Origin: VBDM01 sp035637655
Lineage (GTDB): Bacteria > Pseudomonadota > Gammaproteobacteria > Burkholderiales > SG8-39
DNA: 16,076 nucleotides
Reading direction: 5' to 3'
NCBI GenBank assembly: GCA_035637655.1
Contig: DASPWT010000036.1
Coordinates: 1-16,076, forward strand
Part shown: piece after piece, positions 6,425-13,693 of the stretch
How positions within the stretch are numbered: position 1 is the stretch's first letter
How the letters are laid out: every line of letters starts with the position of its first letter
Notes under the pieces: generated by a model
What the model saw: only the letters and a program-made list of their open reading frames with translations
Databases searched by the model: none
What the model was told of the DNA's origin: nothing
Position numbers and translations under genes: made by a program

Positions 6425-7714
6425 CTAGTCCGGCACCTTGTATATGGCATTGGGCAGCCAGGTCGCGATCTCGGGCACGTAGGTGACGAGAAGGAGGTAC
6501 AGCACCATGATCACGATCCAGGGCGCGAACGCCACGGTGGTTTCGGTGAGCCCCATCCTGGCGATCCCGCTCGCGACGTAGAGATTGAGCCCCACCGGCG
6601 GATGGATGAGGCCGACCTCCATGTTGATGGTCATGACGATGCCGAAGTGGATCGGGTCGACGCCGAGCTTCATCGCCACGGGAAAAAGGATGGGCGCGAG
6701 CAAGAGCACGATCGAGGAAGGCTCCATGAAGTTCCCGGCGATCAAGAGCAGAATGTTGACCCCGAGCAGGAACACCCAGGCGGAAAGATGCTTGTCGATG
6801 ATCCACTGCGCCATCGCCTGCGGGATGTTCTCGGAGGTGAGCAGGAACGAAAACAGGATCGCGTTGGTGATGATGTAGAGCAGCATCGCGCTCATGTTCG
6901 CCGAAGCTAGCAGCACCTTCGGCACGTCGGAAAGCTTGAGATCGCGATAGACGAAGACCGCGACGACGAACGCGTAGACTGCGCTCACTGCCGCGGCCTC
7001 GGTGGGCGTGAACACCCCGCCGTAGATGCCGCCGATCACCACCACGATCAGCAACAGGCCCCAGATCGCGTCCCAGAACGCCGACCAGATTTCCTTCAAG
7101 CCGGCGCGCTGCATGCGCGGGTAGCCGCGGCGCCGGGCGATGCCCCAGGTGATGCCCATCAGGATCGCGGCGAGCAGGATGCCGGGCACGATGCCGGCGA
7201 TGAAGAGCTTCCCAACGCTGGTGTTGGTGGACACGGAATAAATCACCATCACGATCGAGGGCGGGATCAGGATGCCGAGCGCGCCCGCCGTGCCGATCGC
7301 GCCGACGCCGAATTTGCGCGGGTAGCCCTGCTTTTCCATCGCCGGAATGAGGATGGTGCCGATCGCCACCACGGTGGCCGGGCTCGAGCCGGAAACCGCG
7401 GCGAACAGCGCGCAGGCGAACACGCCCGCCATGGCGAGGCCGCCGTGCAGGTGGCCGACGAGCGCCGTGGCGAAGCGGATCATGCGTCGCGCCACGCCGC
7501 CGTGGGTGAGGAAGGTGCCGGCGAGGATGAAAAACGGGATCGCCATGATGGCGAACTGGTCGAGCCCGGTAAAAAGGCGCTGCGAGACGAGCTCGGCGGG
7601 CAGGTCGGTCATGAAGAACAGGAACGTGAGGACGGTGAGGCCGAGCGCGATCGAAATCGGCATGCCGGTCAGCATGAGGACGATCAGCAGGATGAAAATG
7701 ATCCAGCCGTTCAC
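6425..7714 (-). CDS. dctM: TRAP transporter large permease DctM
   Basis: A 429-residue integral membrane protein of the DctM family, the ion-coupled transport subunit of a TRAP uptake system in the inner membrane. About a dozen hydrophobic segments are visible. Conserved motifs include IPFFILAGTFLTHGGVARRM, FAAVSGSSPATVVAIGTI, GALGILIPPSI, FTPTEAAAVSAVYA and GLIHPPVGLNLYV. The start is GTG at 7714, overlapping the dctQ stop as GTGA, and gives the usual hydrophobic N-terminus NGWIIFILLIVLMLTGMPI. A longer reading back to 7909 only adds arginine-rich antisense-type sequence inside dctQ. It works with DctQ and the periplasmic DctP. The substrate is probably a carboxylate, not more closely known. 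Confidence 0.95.
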   Translation of the reverse strand: MNGWIIFILLIVLMLTGMPISIALGLTVLTFLFFMTDLPAELVSQRLFTGLDQFAIMAIPFFILAGTFLTHGGVARRMIRFATALVGHLHGGLAMAGVFACALFAAVSGSSPATVVAIGTILIPAMEKQGYPRKFGVGAIGTAGALGILIPPSIVMVIYSVSTNTSVGKLFIAGIVPGILLAAILMGITWGIARRRGYPRMQRAGLKEIWSAFWDAIWGLLLIVVVIGGIYGGVFTPTEAAAVSAVYAFVVAVFVYRDLKLSDVPKVLLASANMSAMLLYIITNAILFSFLLTSENIPQAMAQWIIDKHLSAWVFLLGVNILLLIAGNFMEPSSIVLLLAPILFPVAMKLGVDPIHFGIVMTINMEVGLIHPPVGLNLYVASGIARMGLTETTVAFAPWIVIMVLYLLLVTYVPEIATWLPNAIYKVPD

Positions 7715-8268
7715 GTGCGCACCTCTGCGCCCAGGCCTTCGACGCGCGCGTGGCCGTGCGAGGGCAGCTCGCCCGAGCGATGGAAGCGCCACGCGACCTG
7801 CAGGAAGCGACAGCACATGAGCGAGGAGCCGAGCGGCACCGCAGAATAGACGACCCACATCGGCAGCTCGAGATCGGGCGAGACCTGCCCGGTGCCGACC
7901 ATGCGCCACACGAACATTCCGCCGAGAACGGCGATCACCCCGGTGAAAAATGCCCCCGCGAGCAGATCGAAGATGATCCAGAAGCGCCGCTTGGCGGGCG
8001 CGAGCAGCCGCACCAGGACGTCAACGCCGACGTGAATGCCGGTGCGCACGCCGTAGGCCGCACCGAACTTCGCCATCCAGATGAAGAGGTAGATGCACAG
8101 CTCCTGCGCCCAGGTCAGGTTGATGTGCCTCGTGTAATTCCAGATCCAGGCGATGTCGGCGGTGTAGCGATACAAGACCGAAATGAAAATGACGCCCGTC
8201 GCGAGCGCCATGAAGCTCGCGACGAGCCATTCCTCGAGATGATCGAGGACGCGGTTGAACGTGCGCAT
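7711..8268 (-). CDS. dctQ: TRAP transporter small permease DctQ
   Basis: A 185-residue inner-membrane protein with four hydrophobic segments. The family signature lies in the middle: NLTWAQELCIYLFIWMAKFGAAYGVRTGIHVGVDVLV, shown here only as motif W-x-x-E then G-x-H-x-x-x-D. Small permeases of TRAP systems bind the large permease and help dock the substrate-binding protein. The hydrophilic C-terminal tail of about 25 residues is a little longer than usual and proline/glycine-rich. It lies 48 bases after dctP and shares four bases with dctM. No strong Shine-Dalgarno sequence is seen before its ATG; the gap is GC-rich and can form a small hairpin. Confidence 0.92.
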   Translation of the reverse strand: MRTFNRVLDHLEEWLVASFMALATGVIFISVLYRYTADIAWIWNYTRHINLTWAQELCIYLFIWMAKFGAAYGVRTGIHVGVDVLVRLLAPAKRRFWIIFDLLAGAFFTGVIAVLGGMFVWRMVGTGQVSPDLELPMWVVYSAVPLGSSLMCCRFLQVAWRFHRSGELPSHGHARVEGLGAEVRT

Positions 8269-8316
8269 GAGGGCGCAGCGCGGCGGGGAGCCCGCGTCAG
8301 CCGCTGCGGCGGCCGG

Positions 8317-9333
8317 CTATTTTTTCGCCGACGCTCGCGCGACCGTTTTTTCGATGGCCTGCAGCGTGTCCTTGCCGACGACGCCCTCGTACTCCTGGTA
8401 GAGCGGCAGCATCGCCTTGCGCCACAGCGCCTTCTCCGCCGGAGGCAGCACGTAGACCTCGGTGGTCTTGGCCGCCTTTATCTTGGCCAGCGCGTCGTCG
8501 TTTTCCTTCTTCGCGATGTCCCATACGTACTGGGTCGATTCCGCCATGGCTTCGACGAGACTGCTGCGGATGTCCGCAGGCAGGCCGTCCCAGAATTTCT
8601 TGTTGATGATCACCGCGTACATCACCACCCCGTGGTCCGACAGCGTCATGTGTTTCTGCACTTCGTGCATTTTTTGCGTGTACTTGTTCGAGGGCGTGTT
8701 CTCCTCGCCGTCGACCACGCCCTGCTGCAGGGCCGTGTAGACCTCGGAGAACGCCATCACCTGCGGGATTGCGCCGAACGCCTTGATCTCGCCCTCGAGG
8801 ATCTTGGAGGACTGGATGCGGATTTTCAGGCCCTTGAAGTCGTCGAGCTTCCGGAGCGGCTTGTTGGCGGTGAATTCCTTGAAGCCGTTGAACCAATAGG
8901 CGAGCCCGACGATGCCCTTGGGCTCGAGCAGCTTGAAGAGGCCCTTGCCGACCGGGCCGTCGACGACCCGTTCGAGCGACCTCTCGTCGGCGAACATGTA
9001 GGGCAGATCGAATACTTCGAACTTGCGCACGCCCAGCGGCCCGAACTTCGATACCGAAGGCGCGAGCATCTGCACCGCGCCCAGCTGCAGCGCTTCCAGC
9101 TCCTCGCGGTCCTTGTAGAGCTGGCTGTTGGGATAAATTTCCACTTTCACCCGCCCCTTGGTCTTCGCTTCGGCGAGCTCCTTGAAGCGGATCGCGCCCT
9201 TGCCCTTGGGCGTGTCATCGGTGACGACGTGACTGAACTTGACGATAATAGGTTGAGATGCGGGCTGCTGCGCCTGCGCTCCGGCAAAGAGCGCGAACGC
9301 GATCATTGCGCCGGCTAATTTCACGAGCTTCAT
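8317..9333 (-). CDS. dctP: TRAP transporter substrate-binding protein DctP
   Basis: A 338-residue periplasmic binding protein. Residues 1-21 form a signal peptide (MKLVKLAGAMIAFALFAGAQA), cut probably after AQA. The body shows DctP landmarks: FSHVVTDDTPKGKGA near the N-terminus, the carboxylate-binding arginine at about 172 in GLKIRIQSS, and VVDGEENTPSN. This fits a C4-dicarboxylate or similar organic acid as ligand, but the sequence alone does not decide which. The start has an excellent ribosome site (AGGAGGG, seven bases away), the strongest in this operon, as suits an abundant binding protein. It lies 21 bases after the stop of the cytochrome gene, so both are probably on one transcript. 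Confidence 0.94.
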   Translation of the reverse strand: MKLVKLAGAMIAFALFAGAQAQQPASQPIIVKFSHVVTDDTPKGKGAIRFKELAEAKTKGRVKVEIYPNSQLYKDREELEALQLGAVQMLAPSVSKFGPLGVRKFEVFDLPYMFADERSLERVVDGPVGKGLFKLLEPKGIVGLAYWFNGFKEFTANKPLRKLDDFKGLKIRIQSSKILEGEIKAFGAIPQVMAFSEVYTALQQGVVDGEENTPSNKYTQKMHEVQKHMTLSDHGVVMYAVIINKKFWDGLPADIRSSLVEAMAESTQYVWDIAKKENDDALAKIKAAKTTEVYVLPPAEKALWRKAMLPLYQEYEGVVGKDTLQAIEKTVARASAKK

Positions 9334-9354
9334 GGTCTTCCCTCCTACCCGGGT

Positions 9355-9831
9355 TTATTTTACCGCGGCGAGCATGTAGTCCACCGCCGCCTTGACTTCG
9401 GCTTCCGACAGCGTCAGGTTGCCCCCCTTGGGCGGCATCGCACCCTTGCCCTTGAGCGCGTTCTCGTACACGTGCTCGGTGCCGTGCATGAGGTGCATCG
9501 CCCAAGCTTTCTTGTCGCCGAACTTCGGCGCGTTTGCCACGCCCGCGCCGTGGCAGGCCATGCACGTCGACTCGTACACCGTCCTGCCGTCCGCCTTGGC
9601 CGCCGGCTCCTTGCCGGCCGGCCCGGCCGCGGCGAGGTTGACCTCAGCGACCGGCTTGATGCGCTTTGCGATTGCTTCGGGCGACCTCGCGTCTTCGTCA
9701 TAGGTTCTGCCGCTCGTCGCGAGTTGCGCAAGCAGGACGATGACGACGATCGGCACGACGAACGCGAGCACCAGCACCGTGACGAGCTGCTTGGGAGTCT
9801 TGATCAGGGATTCGCGCCGCTTTCCGCTCAT
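9355..9831 (-). CDS. Membrane-anchored monohaem cytochrome c5-type protein
   Basis: A 158-residue class I c-type cytochrome. A short N-terminus with KTPKQL is followed by one membrane anchor at about residues 14-36. An alanine/proline-rich linker comes next, then a single haem domain with CMACH at 90-94 and a likely axial methionine at 132 in GAMPPKGG. The haem domain would face the periplasm and carry electrons, probably near the terminal oxidases, as c5-type proteins do. The ATG at 9831 gives the family-typical N-terminus (about ten residues, then IKTPKQLV). An ATG 14 codons upstream would add a basic stretch and is less likely. It is transcribed away from nadC and lies just before dctP. 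Confidence 0.9.
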   Translation of the reverse strand: MSGKRRESLIKTPKQLVTVLVLAFVVPIVVIVLLAQLATSGRTYDEDARSPEAIAKRIKPVAEVNLAAAGPAGKEPAAKADGRTVYESTCMACHGAGVANAPKFGDKKAWAMHLMHGTEHVYENALKGKGAMPPKGGNLTLSEAEVKAAVDYMLAAVK

Positions 9832-9871
9832 TCTTGCTCTTGCGCCCTTAGGCGAGCGTAGAAACGCACGC

Positions 9872-9879
9872 ATTATAAT
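9872..9879. promoter_or_regulatory. TATAAT on both strands between the cytochrome gene and nadC
   Basis: The bases ATTATAAT contain TATAAT on the plus strand (9874-9879) and on the minus strand (9877-9872). On the plus strand the box ends eight bases before the nadC ATG, leaving almost no leader. On the minus strand it gives a leader of about 34 bases for the cytochrome gene. No convincing -35 box is seen on either side. A shared bidirectional promoter in a 56-base gap is a reasonable reading. Confidence 0.5.
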
Positions 9880-9887
9880 CCCCTCCC

Positions 9888-10730
9888 ATGATCGATCCTC
9901 TCGTGGTCGAAGAACTGATCGACCGGGCGCTCGCCGAGGACATCGGCTTTGCCGACCTCACCTCGGAGCTGGTGATCCCGGTCGACGCGCGCGCGGAGCT
10001 CGCGCTCAACGCGCGCCAGGACATCGTCGTCGCCGGGATCGACGTCGCAGCGCAGGTTTTCCGTCGCCGCGTGCCGGAGTGCCGCGTCGAGCTGCGTGTG
10101 AAGGACGGCGATCGCATCAAGGCCGGCACGGCGATGGGGCGGGTGGAGGGCCCGGCTCGCGGCTTGCTCGCGGTGGAGCGCACCGCGTTGAATTTTCTCC
10201 AGCATCTCTCGGGAGTCGCGACCCTCACCGCTCAGTACGTCGAGCGCATCGCGGGCACGCGCGCGGTGCTGATCGACACGCGCAAGACGACGCCGGGCCT
10301 GCGCGCGCTGGAAAAGCACGCCGCGCAGCTGGGCGGGGCGCGCAATCACCGGTTGCGCCTGGACGACGGCGTGCTGATCAAGGACAACCACATCAGCGTG
10401 TGCGGCTCGATCGCCGTTGCCGTTCGGCGCGCCCGCTCGGGAGTTCCCGTGCTGACAAAGATCGAGGTCGAGTGCGACACGCTCGAGCAGGCGAAGGAGG
10501 CGCTCCAAGCTGGGGCCGACCTGATTCTGCTCGACAACATGAGTCTGGAAGACTTGCGCCGCGCGGTCGCGCTCGCGGGCGGCCGGGTTCCGCTCGAGGC
10601 CTCCGGGGGGGTGAGGCTGGAGACCATCCGCGCCATCGCCGAGACCGGCGTCGATTTCATCTCGGTGGGCCGCATCACGCAGTCCGCGCCCGCGGTGGAC
10701 GTCGGCCTCGACGCAGTCCTCAGGGTCTGA
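9888..10730 (+). CDS. nadC: Nicotinate-nucleotide pyrophosphorylase (quinolinate phosphoribosyltransferase)
   Basis: A 280-residue cytoplasmic enzyme that joins quinolinate and phosphoribosyl pyrophosphate to make nicotinate mononucleotide with loss of carbon dioxide, a step in NAD synthesis. Diagnostic motifs are EDIGFADLTS near the N-terminus, ERTALNFLQHLSGVAT, TRKTTPGLR at 131-139, GGARNHRLRLDD at 149-160, IKDNHI at 164-169 and EASGGV near the C-terminus. Length is normal. The ATG at 9888 is preceded by CCCCTCCC, which is not a ribosome site, and by TATAAT eight bases away, so the message may be leaderless. The next gene starts one base after its stop, so the two are co-transcribed. Confidence 0.96.
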   Translation: MIDPLVVEELIDRALAEDIGFADLTSELVIPVDARAELALNARQDIVVAGIDVAAQVFRRRVPECRVELRVKDGDRIKAGTAMGRVEGPARGLLAVERTALNFLQHLSGVATLTAQYVERIAGTRAVLIDTRKTTPGLRALEKHAAQLGGARNHRLRLDDGVLIKDNHISVCGSIAVAVRRARSGVPVLTKIEVECDTLEQAKEALQAGADLILLDNMSLEDLRRAVALAGGRVPLEASGGVRLETIRAIAETGVDFISVGRITQSAPAVDVGLDAVLRV

Positions 10731-10731
10731 C

Positions 10732-11325
10732 ATGGCAAAACACTCGGTGTGCCTGTTCTGCTCGGCGCTCGAGGATCTTCCGGTCGCCGCGCGCGATCTC
10801 GCCGCGGAATTCGGCACTGCTTGCGCGGGGCGCGGATTGCGCCTGGTATACGGCGGCAGCGGCCGGGGGCTCATGGGGGTCGCTGCGCGCGCCGCCGCGG
10901 CCGCGGGCGGCGAGGTGCTCGGCATCATGCCGCGCCACCTCATCCGTGCGGAGCGCGCCGCGGCCGGCCTCGGCACGCTCAAGATCGTCGAGTCGCTCGC
11001 CGAGCGCAAGCAATTGATGACGGAATCCGCCGACCTCTTTGTCGCGCTGCCCGGCGGGATCGGCACGCTCGACGAGCTGCTCGAAATGCTCACGATGAAC
11101 GACCTCGGCCTGCAGGACAAGCCGGTGATCCTGTGCGCGAGCGACGGCTTCTGGCAGCCGTTCATGGCGATGATCGAGGGCTTCCGCGCCTACGGCGTGC
11201 TGCGTGCCAGCGTCGGGCGCAGGCTGAGCGTGACCGCGTCGGTCGGCGAGGCGATGCGCCTCATCGAGGACCATCTGTCTTCCGTCGCCGATCCGGCGCC
11301 GGCCGCTCGATCGCGCGGTGTATAA
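10732..11325 (+). CDS. LOG-family nucleotide 5'-monophosphate phosphoribohydrolase (TIGR00730-type)
   Basis: A 197-residue cytoplasmic protein of the LOG (Lonely Guy) family. The nucleotide-binding motif is GGSGRGLMG at 41-49, followed by ERKQLM and the catalytic motif PGGIGTLDE at 107-115. Family members cut the base from nucleoside 5'-monophosphates, including cytokinin ribotides. In ordinary bacteria the role is usually nucleotide clean-up rather than hormone making, and the sequence does not settle this. It begins one base after nadC, with AGGG seven bases before the ATG, so it shares that transcript. Its stop codon TAA lies inside the -10 box of the following tRNA gene. The C-terminal 15 residues are low-complexity and probably disordered. 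Confidence 0.92.
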   Translation: MAKHSVCLFCSALEDLPVAARDLAAEFGTACAGRGLRLVYGGSGRGLMGVAARAAAAAGGEVLGIMPRHLIRAERAAAGLGTLKIVESLAERKQLMTESADLFVALPGGIGTLDELLEMLTMNDLGLQDKPVILCASDGFWQPFMAMIEGFRAYGVLRASVGRRLSVTASVGEAMRLIEDHLSSVADPAPAARSRGV

Positions 11326-11326
11326 T
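11321..11326 (+). promoter_or_regulatory. -10 box of the tRNA-Arg gene
   Basis: A perfect TATAAT ends ten bases before the first base of the tRNA, and its TAA is also the stop codon of the LOG-family gene. A start site at the normal distance would leave a 5' leader of only a few bases, as is common for tRNA genes. There is no clear -35 box; the upstream bases are GC-rich coding sequence. Confidence 0.55.
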
Positions 11327-11336
11327 TTCGCTCCCC

Positions 11337-11412
11337 GCGCCCGTAGCTCAGGGGATAGAGTGATGGCCTCCGAAGCCATAGGTCGCGCGTTCGATTCGCG
11401 CCGGGCGCGCCA
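11337..11412 (+). tRNA. tRNA-Arg (anticodon CCG)
   Basis: The 76 bases fold as a full cloverleaf. The acceptor stem pairs GCGCCCG with CGGGCGC. The D-arm begins GCTCAGGGGATAGAG. The anticodon stem ATGGC/GCCAT closes the loop CTCCGAA, giving anticodon CCG, which reads CGG (arginine). The T-arm is GCGCG-TTCGATT-CGCGC, the discriminator base is G, and CCA is encoded. No terminator follows before ugpB, which starts 41 bases later, so readthrough into the ugp operon is possible. Confidence 0.97.
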
Positions 11413-11453
11413 GATTGCACCGCGCTCCAATACCCGAAAGTAGAGGAGGCACC

Positions 11454-12764
11454 ATGCGCACCAAGATTGGTCTTGCTGTCCTGGCGGGCGCGGTCCTGCT
11501 GCCCGGAACGGCACGAGCCCAGACCGAAATCCAGTGGTGGCACTCGATGCAGGGGGCGCTCAACGACAAGGTCAACGAGCTCGCGAGCGGCTTCAACGCC
11601 AGCCAGAGGGAGTACAAGGTCGTTGCGATCTTCAAGGGACAATACCCCGAGTCGATGACCGCGGCGATCGCCGCGTTCCGTGCCGGCAACGCGCCGCACA
11701 TTCTGCAAGTGTTCGAGATCGGGACCGCGACCATGATGGGCGCGAAAGGCGCGATCAAGCCCGTCTACCAGCTGATGAAAGAGGCGGGCGAGCCGTTTGA
11801 CGCGAGGAACTATCTTCCCGCGGTCGCGGGCTACTACACCGACAGCAAGGGCAACATGCTGTCGCTGCCCTTCAACAGCTCGACCCCGGTGTTCTACGTC
11901 AACAGGGATGCGTTCAAGAAGGCCGGCCTCGACGGCACCGCGCCGAAGACCTGGAAGGAGTTCGCCGTCGCTGCCGGCAAGCTGAAGGCCTCCGGGCAGC
12001 AGTGCGTCTATTCCACCGGCTGGCCTTCGTGGGTGCATGTCGAGAATTTCAGCGCCTGGCACAACCTGCCGATCGGCACCCGGGAAAACGGCATCGCCGG
12101 CACGGACGCCGAATTCAGGATCAATTCTCCGCAGCACGTGAGGCACGTCGAGATGCTGGCCGACTTCGCCAAGCGGGGCTGGTTCACCTATTCGGGGCGC
12201 AAGAACGAAGCCGAGGCGCGTTTTTTCAGCGGCGAATGCGCCATGCTCACGTCGAGCTCGGGCGCGCAGGCGAACATCCGCCGCAACGCGAAGTTCGACT
12301 TCTCGGTCAACTTCCTGCCTTATCAGGACGACATCAAGGGCGCGCCGCAGAATTCCATCATCGGCGGCGCGAGCCTCTGGGTCATGAGCGGCAAGAAGCC
12401 TGCGGAGTACAAGGGCGTAACGAAGTTCTTCTCTTATCTGTCGTCCACCAGCGTCCAGGTGGACTGGCACAAATCGACGGGTTACGTGCCGATCACCAAC
12501 GCCGCCTACGAGGTGACGAAGAAGGACGGCTATTACGAAAAAGTGCCCGGCGCCGACATCGCGGTGCGCCAACTCACCAACAAGGCGCCAACGCCCAACT
12601 CGAAGGGCCTGCGCTTCGGCAACTTCGTGCAGGGCCGCGAGGTGATCGAAGAGGAAATGGAAGGGGTATTCGCCGGCAAGAAGGACGCAAGGACGGCGAT
12701 GGAAGAAGCGGCGCGCCGCGGCAACGAGATCCTGCGGAAATTCCAGGCGGCGAACAAGAGCTGA
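11454..12764 (+). CDS. ugpB: sn-Glycerol-3-phosphate ABC transporter, periplasmic binding protein UgpB
   Basis: A 436-residue binding protein with a signal peptide of 22 residues ending in ARA. It follows E. coli UgpB closely along its length by my recollection of that sequence. Shared stretches include LQVFEIGTATMM, PFNSSTPVFYVN, ENFSAWHNLP, IIGGASLWVM, TGYVPITNAAYE and GLRFGNFVQ. The positions that hold glycerol-3-phosphate in UgpB (Tyr in KGQY, Glu in VFEIG, Ser in FNSSTP and SSSGAQ, Gly in IIGGAS, Arg in AVRQL) all appear kept. The ATG at 11454 has a strong GAGGAGG four bases away; a frame open back to 11415 lacks signal-peptide character. No clear Pho box is seen in the 41-base gap after the tRNA. 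First gene of ugpBAEC. Confidence 0.95.
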   Translation: MRTKIGLAVLAGAVLLPGTARAQTEIQWWHSMQGALNDKVNELASGFNASQREYKVVAIFKGQYPESMTAAIAAFRAGNAPHILQVFEIGTATMMGAKGAIKPVYQLMKEAGEPFDARNYLPAVAGYYTDSKGNMLSLPFNSSTPVFYVNRDAFKKAGLDGTAPKTWKEFAVAAGKLKASGQQCVYSTGWPSWVHVENFSAWHNLPIGTRENGIAGTDAEFRINSPQHVRHVEMLADFAKRGWFTYSGRKNEAEARFFSGECAMLTSSSGAQANIRRNAKFDFSVNFLPYQDDIKGAPQNSIIGGASLWVMSGKKPAEYKGVTKFFSYLSSTSVQVDWHKSTGYVPITNAAYEVTKKDGYYEKVPGADIAVRQLTNKAPTPNSKGLRFGNFVQGREVIEEEMEGVFAGKKDARTAMEEAARRGNEILRKFQAANKS

Positions 12765-12769
12765 CGGGA

Positions 12770-12787
12770 AAAGGGCCAGGCCCCTTT
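12770..12787 (+). other. Small hairpin between ugpB and ugpA
   Basis: AAAGGG (12770-12775) pairs with CCCTTT (12782-12787) around a six-base loop in the 36-base gap. It is not followed by a T-tract, so it is not a proper terminator. Hairpins at this place, between the binding-protein gene and the permease genes, often protect the upstream message and allow more binding protein than permease. That role is inferred here. Confidence 0.4.
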
Positions 12788-12800
12788 CTCGATTCCGAGC

Positions 12801-13682
12801 ATGGAAAAGCGCGTCGTATTCCGCTCGGCATGGCTGCCCTACGCGCTGCTCGCGCCGCAGATCGCGGTCACGATCGTATTTTTCTTCTGGCCGGCGGTGC
12901 AGGCCTTCTGGTTCTCGTTCCAGCTGCAGGATGCCTTCGGCATCAACACCGAGTTCGCGGGGCTGCGCAACTTCGCCGACCTTCTGAGGGACGAGCACTA
13001 TCTCGCGTCCTTCAAGAGCACGGCGGTATTCAGCTCGCTGGTCGCCGCGAGCGGCATCGCCATCTCGCTCGCGCTCGCCACCATGGCCGACCGCGTGCTG
13101 CGCGGCGCGCTCGCCTACAAGACGCTCCTCATCTGGCCCTACGCCGTCGCGCCCGCGGTGGCCGGCGTGCTATGGGGGTTCCTGTTCGCGCCTTCGATCG
13201 GCATCGTTACCTACGTGATCAGGAAAGCGGGCTACAACTGGGACTGGGTGCTGCAAGGCGACCAGGCGATGCTGCTGGTGGTGATGGCTGCGACCTGGAA
13301 GCAGATCAGCTACAACTTCCTGTTCTTTCTCGCCGGTCTGCAATCCATTCCGCGCTCCCTCATCGAGGCCGCGGCCATCGACGGCGCCGGCCCCGCGCGC
13401 CGTTTCTGGACCATCGTGTTTCCGCTGCTGTCGCCGACCACCTTCTTTCTGCTTGTCGTCAATATCGTGTACGCGTTTTTCGACACGTTCGGAGTGATCG
13501 ATTCCACGACCCAGGGCGGGCCGGCGGGCGCGACCCAGATTCTCGTCTACAAGGTGTACTACGACGGCGTGAAAGCGGGCGATCTCGGCGGCTCGTCGGC
13601 GCAGTCGGTCTTCCTGATGCTGATCGTCATCGCGCTCACCGTTGCGCAATTCAGGTTCATCGAGAGAAAGGTGCAGTACTGA
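12801..13682 (+). CDS. ugpA: sn-Glycerol-3-phosphate ABC transporter permease UgpA
   Basis: A 293-residue inner-membrane permease, close to the length of E. coli UgpA. Six hydrophobic segments are visible, starting with WLPYALLAPQIAVTIVFFFWP. The EAA loop that touches the ATPase reads EAAAIDGAGPARRFWTIVFP. The segment FFDTFGVIDSTTQGGPAGAT is typical of UgpA-type permeases. It forms the membrane channel with UgpE. The ATG at 12801 lies 36 bases after ugpB with only a weak ribosome site; a small hairpin lies in the gap. The stop is 11 bases before the ugpE start. Confidence 0.94.
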   Translation: MEKRVVFRSAWLPYALLAPQIAVTIVFFFWPAVQAFWFSFQLQDAFGINTEFAGLRNFADLLRDEHYLASFKSTAVFSSLVAASGIAISLALATMADRVLRGALAYKTLLIWPYAVAPAVAGVLWGFLFAPSIGIVTYVIRKAGYNWDWVLQGDQAMLLVVMAATWKQISYNFLFFLAGLQSIPRSLIEAAAIDGAGPARRFWTIVFPLLSPTTFFLLVVNIVYAFFDTFGVIDSTTQGGPAGATQILVYKVYYDGVKAGDLGGSSAQSVFLMLIVIALTVAQFRFIERKVQY

Positions 13683-13693
13683 GTGGCCGGCTC

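Noticed and set aside
7715..7909. An extended N-terminus for DctM
   Set aside because: The extra 65 residues are arginine-rich, lie inside dctQ and have no counterpart in the family; the GTGA overlap at 7711-7714 is the natural start.
8269..8316. GC-rich hairpin between dctP and dctQ as a terminator or REP element
   Set aside because: The bases can fold, but there is no T-tract and no repeated copy in the window. In such GC-rich sequence short stems occur by chance.
9832..9873. An N-terminal extension of the cytochrome gene starting at 9873
   Set aside because: The added 14 residues are basic and lie across the divergent promoter region; starting at 9831 places KTPKQL and the membrane anchor as in relatives.
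11390..11412. The 3' end of tRNA-Arg as an attachment site of an integrated element
   Set aside because: No integrase, no second copy of the tRNA end and no phage or plasmid genes are seen; the following ugp operon is an ordinary metabolic cluster.
11413..11453. PhoB-binding site before ugpB
   Set aside because: ugp is phosphate-regulated in E. coli, but I see no pair of CTGTCAT-like repeats in this gap. A matrix scan including the tRNA region would be needed to rule it out.
12002..13693. A long open frame running through ugpB and ugpA into ugpE, suggesting a fusion protein
   Set aside because: The added part is arginine- and glycine-rich shadow sequence. ugpB and ugpA are intact in another frame, and UgpE has a normal N-terminus at 13694.
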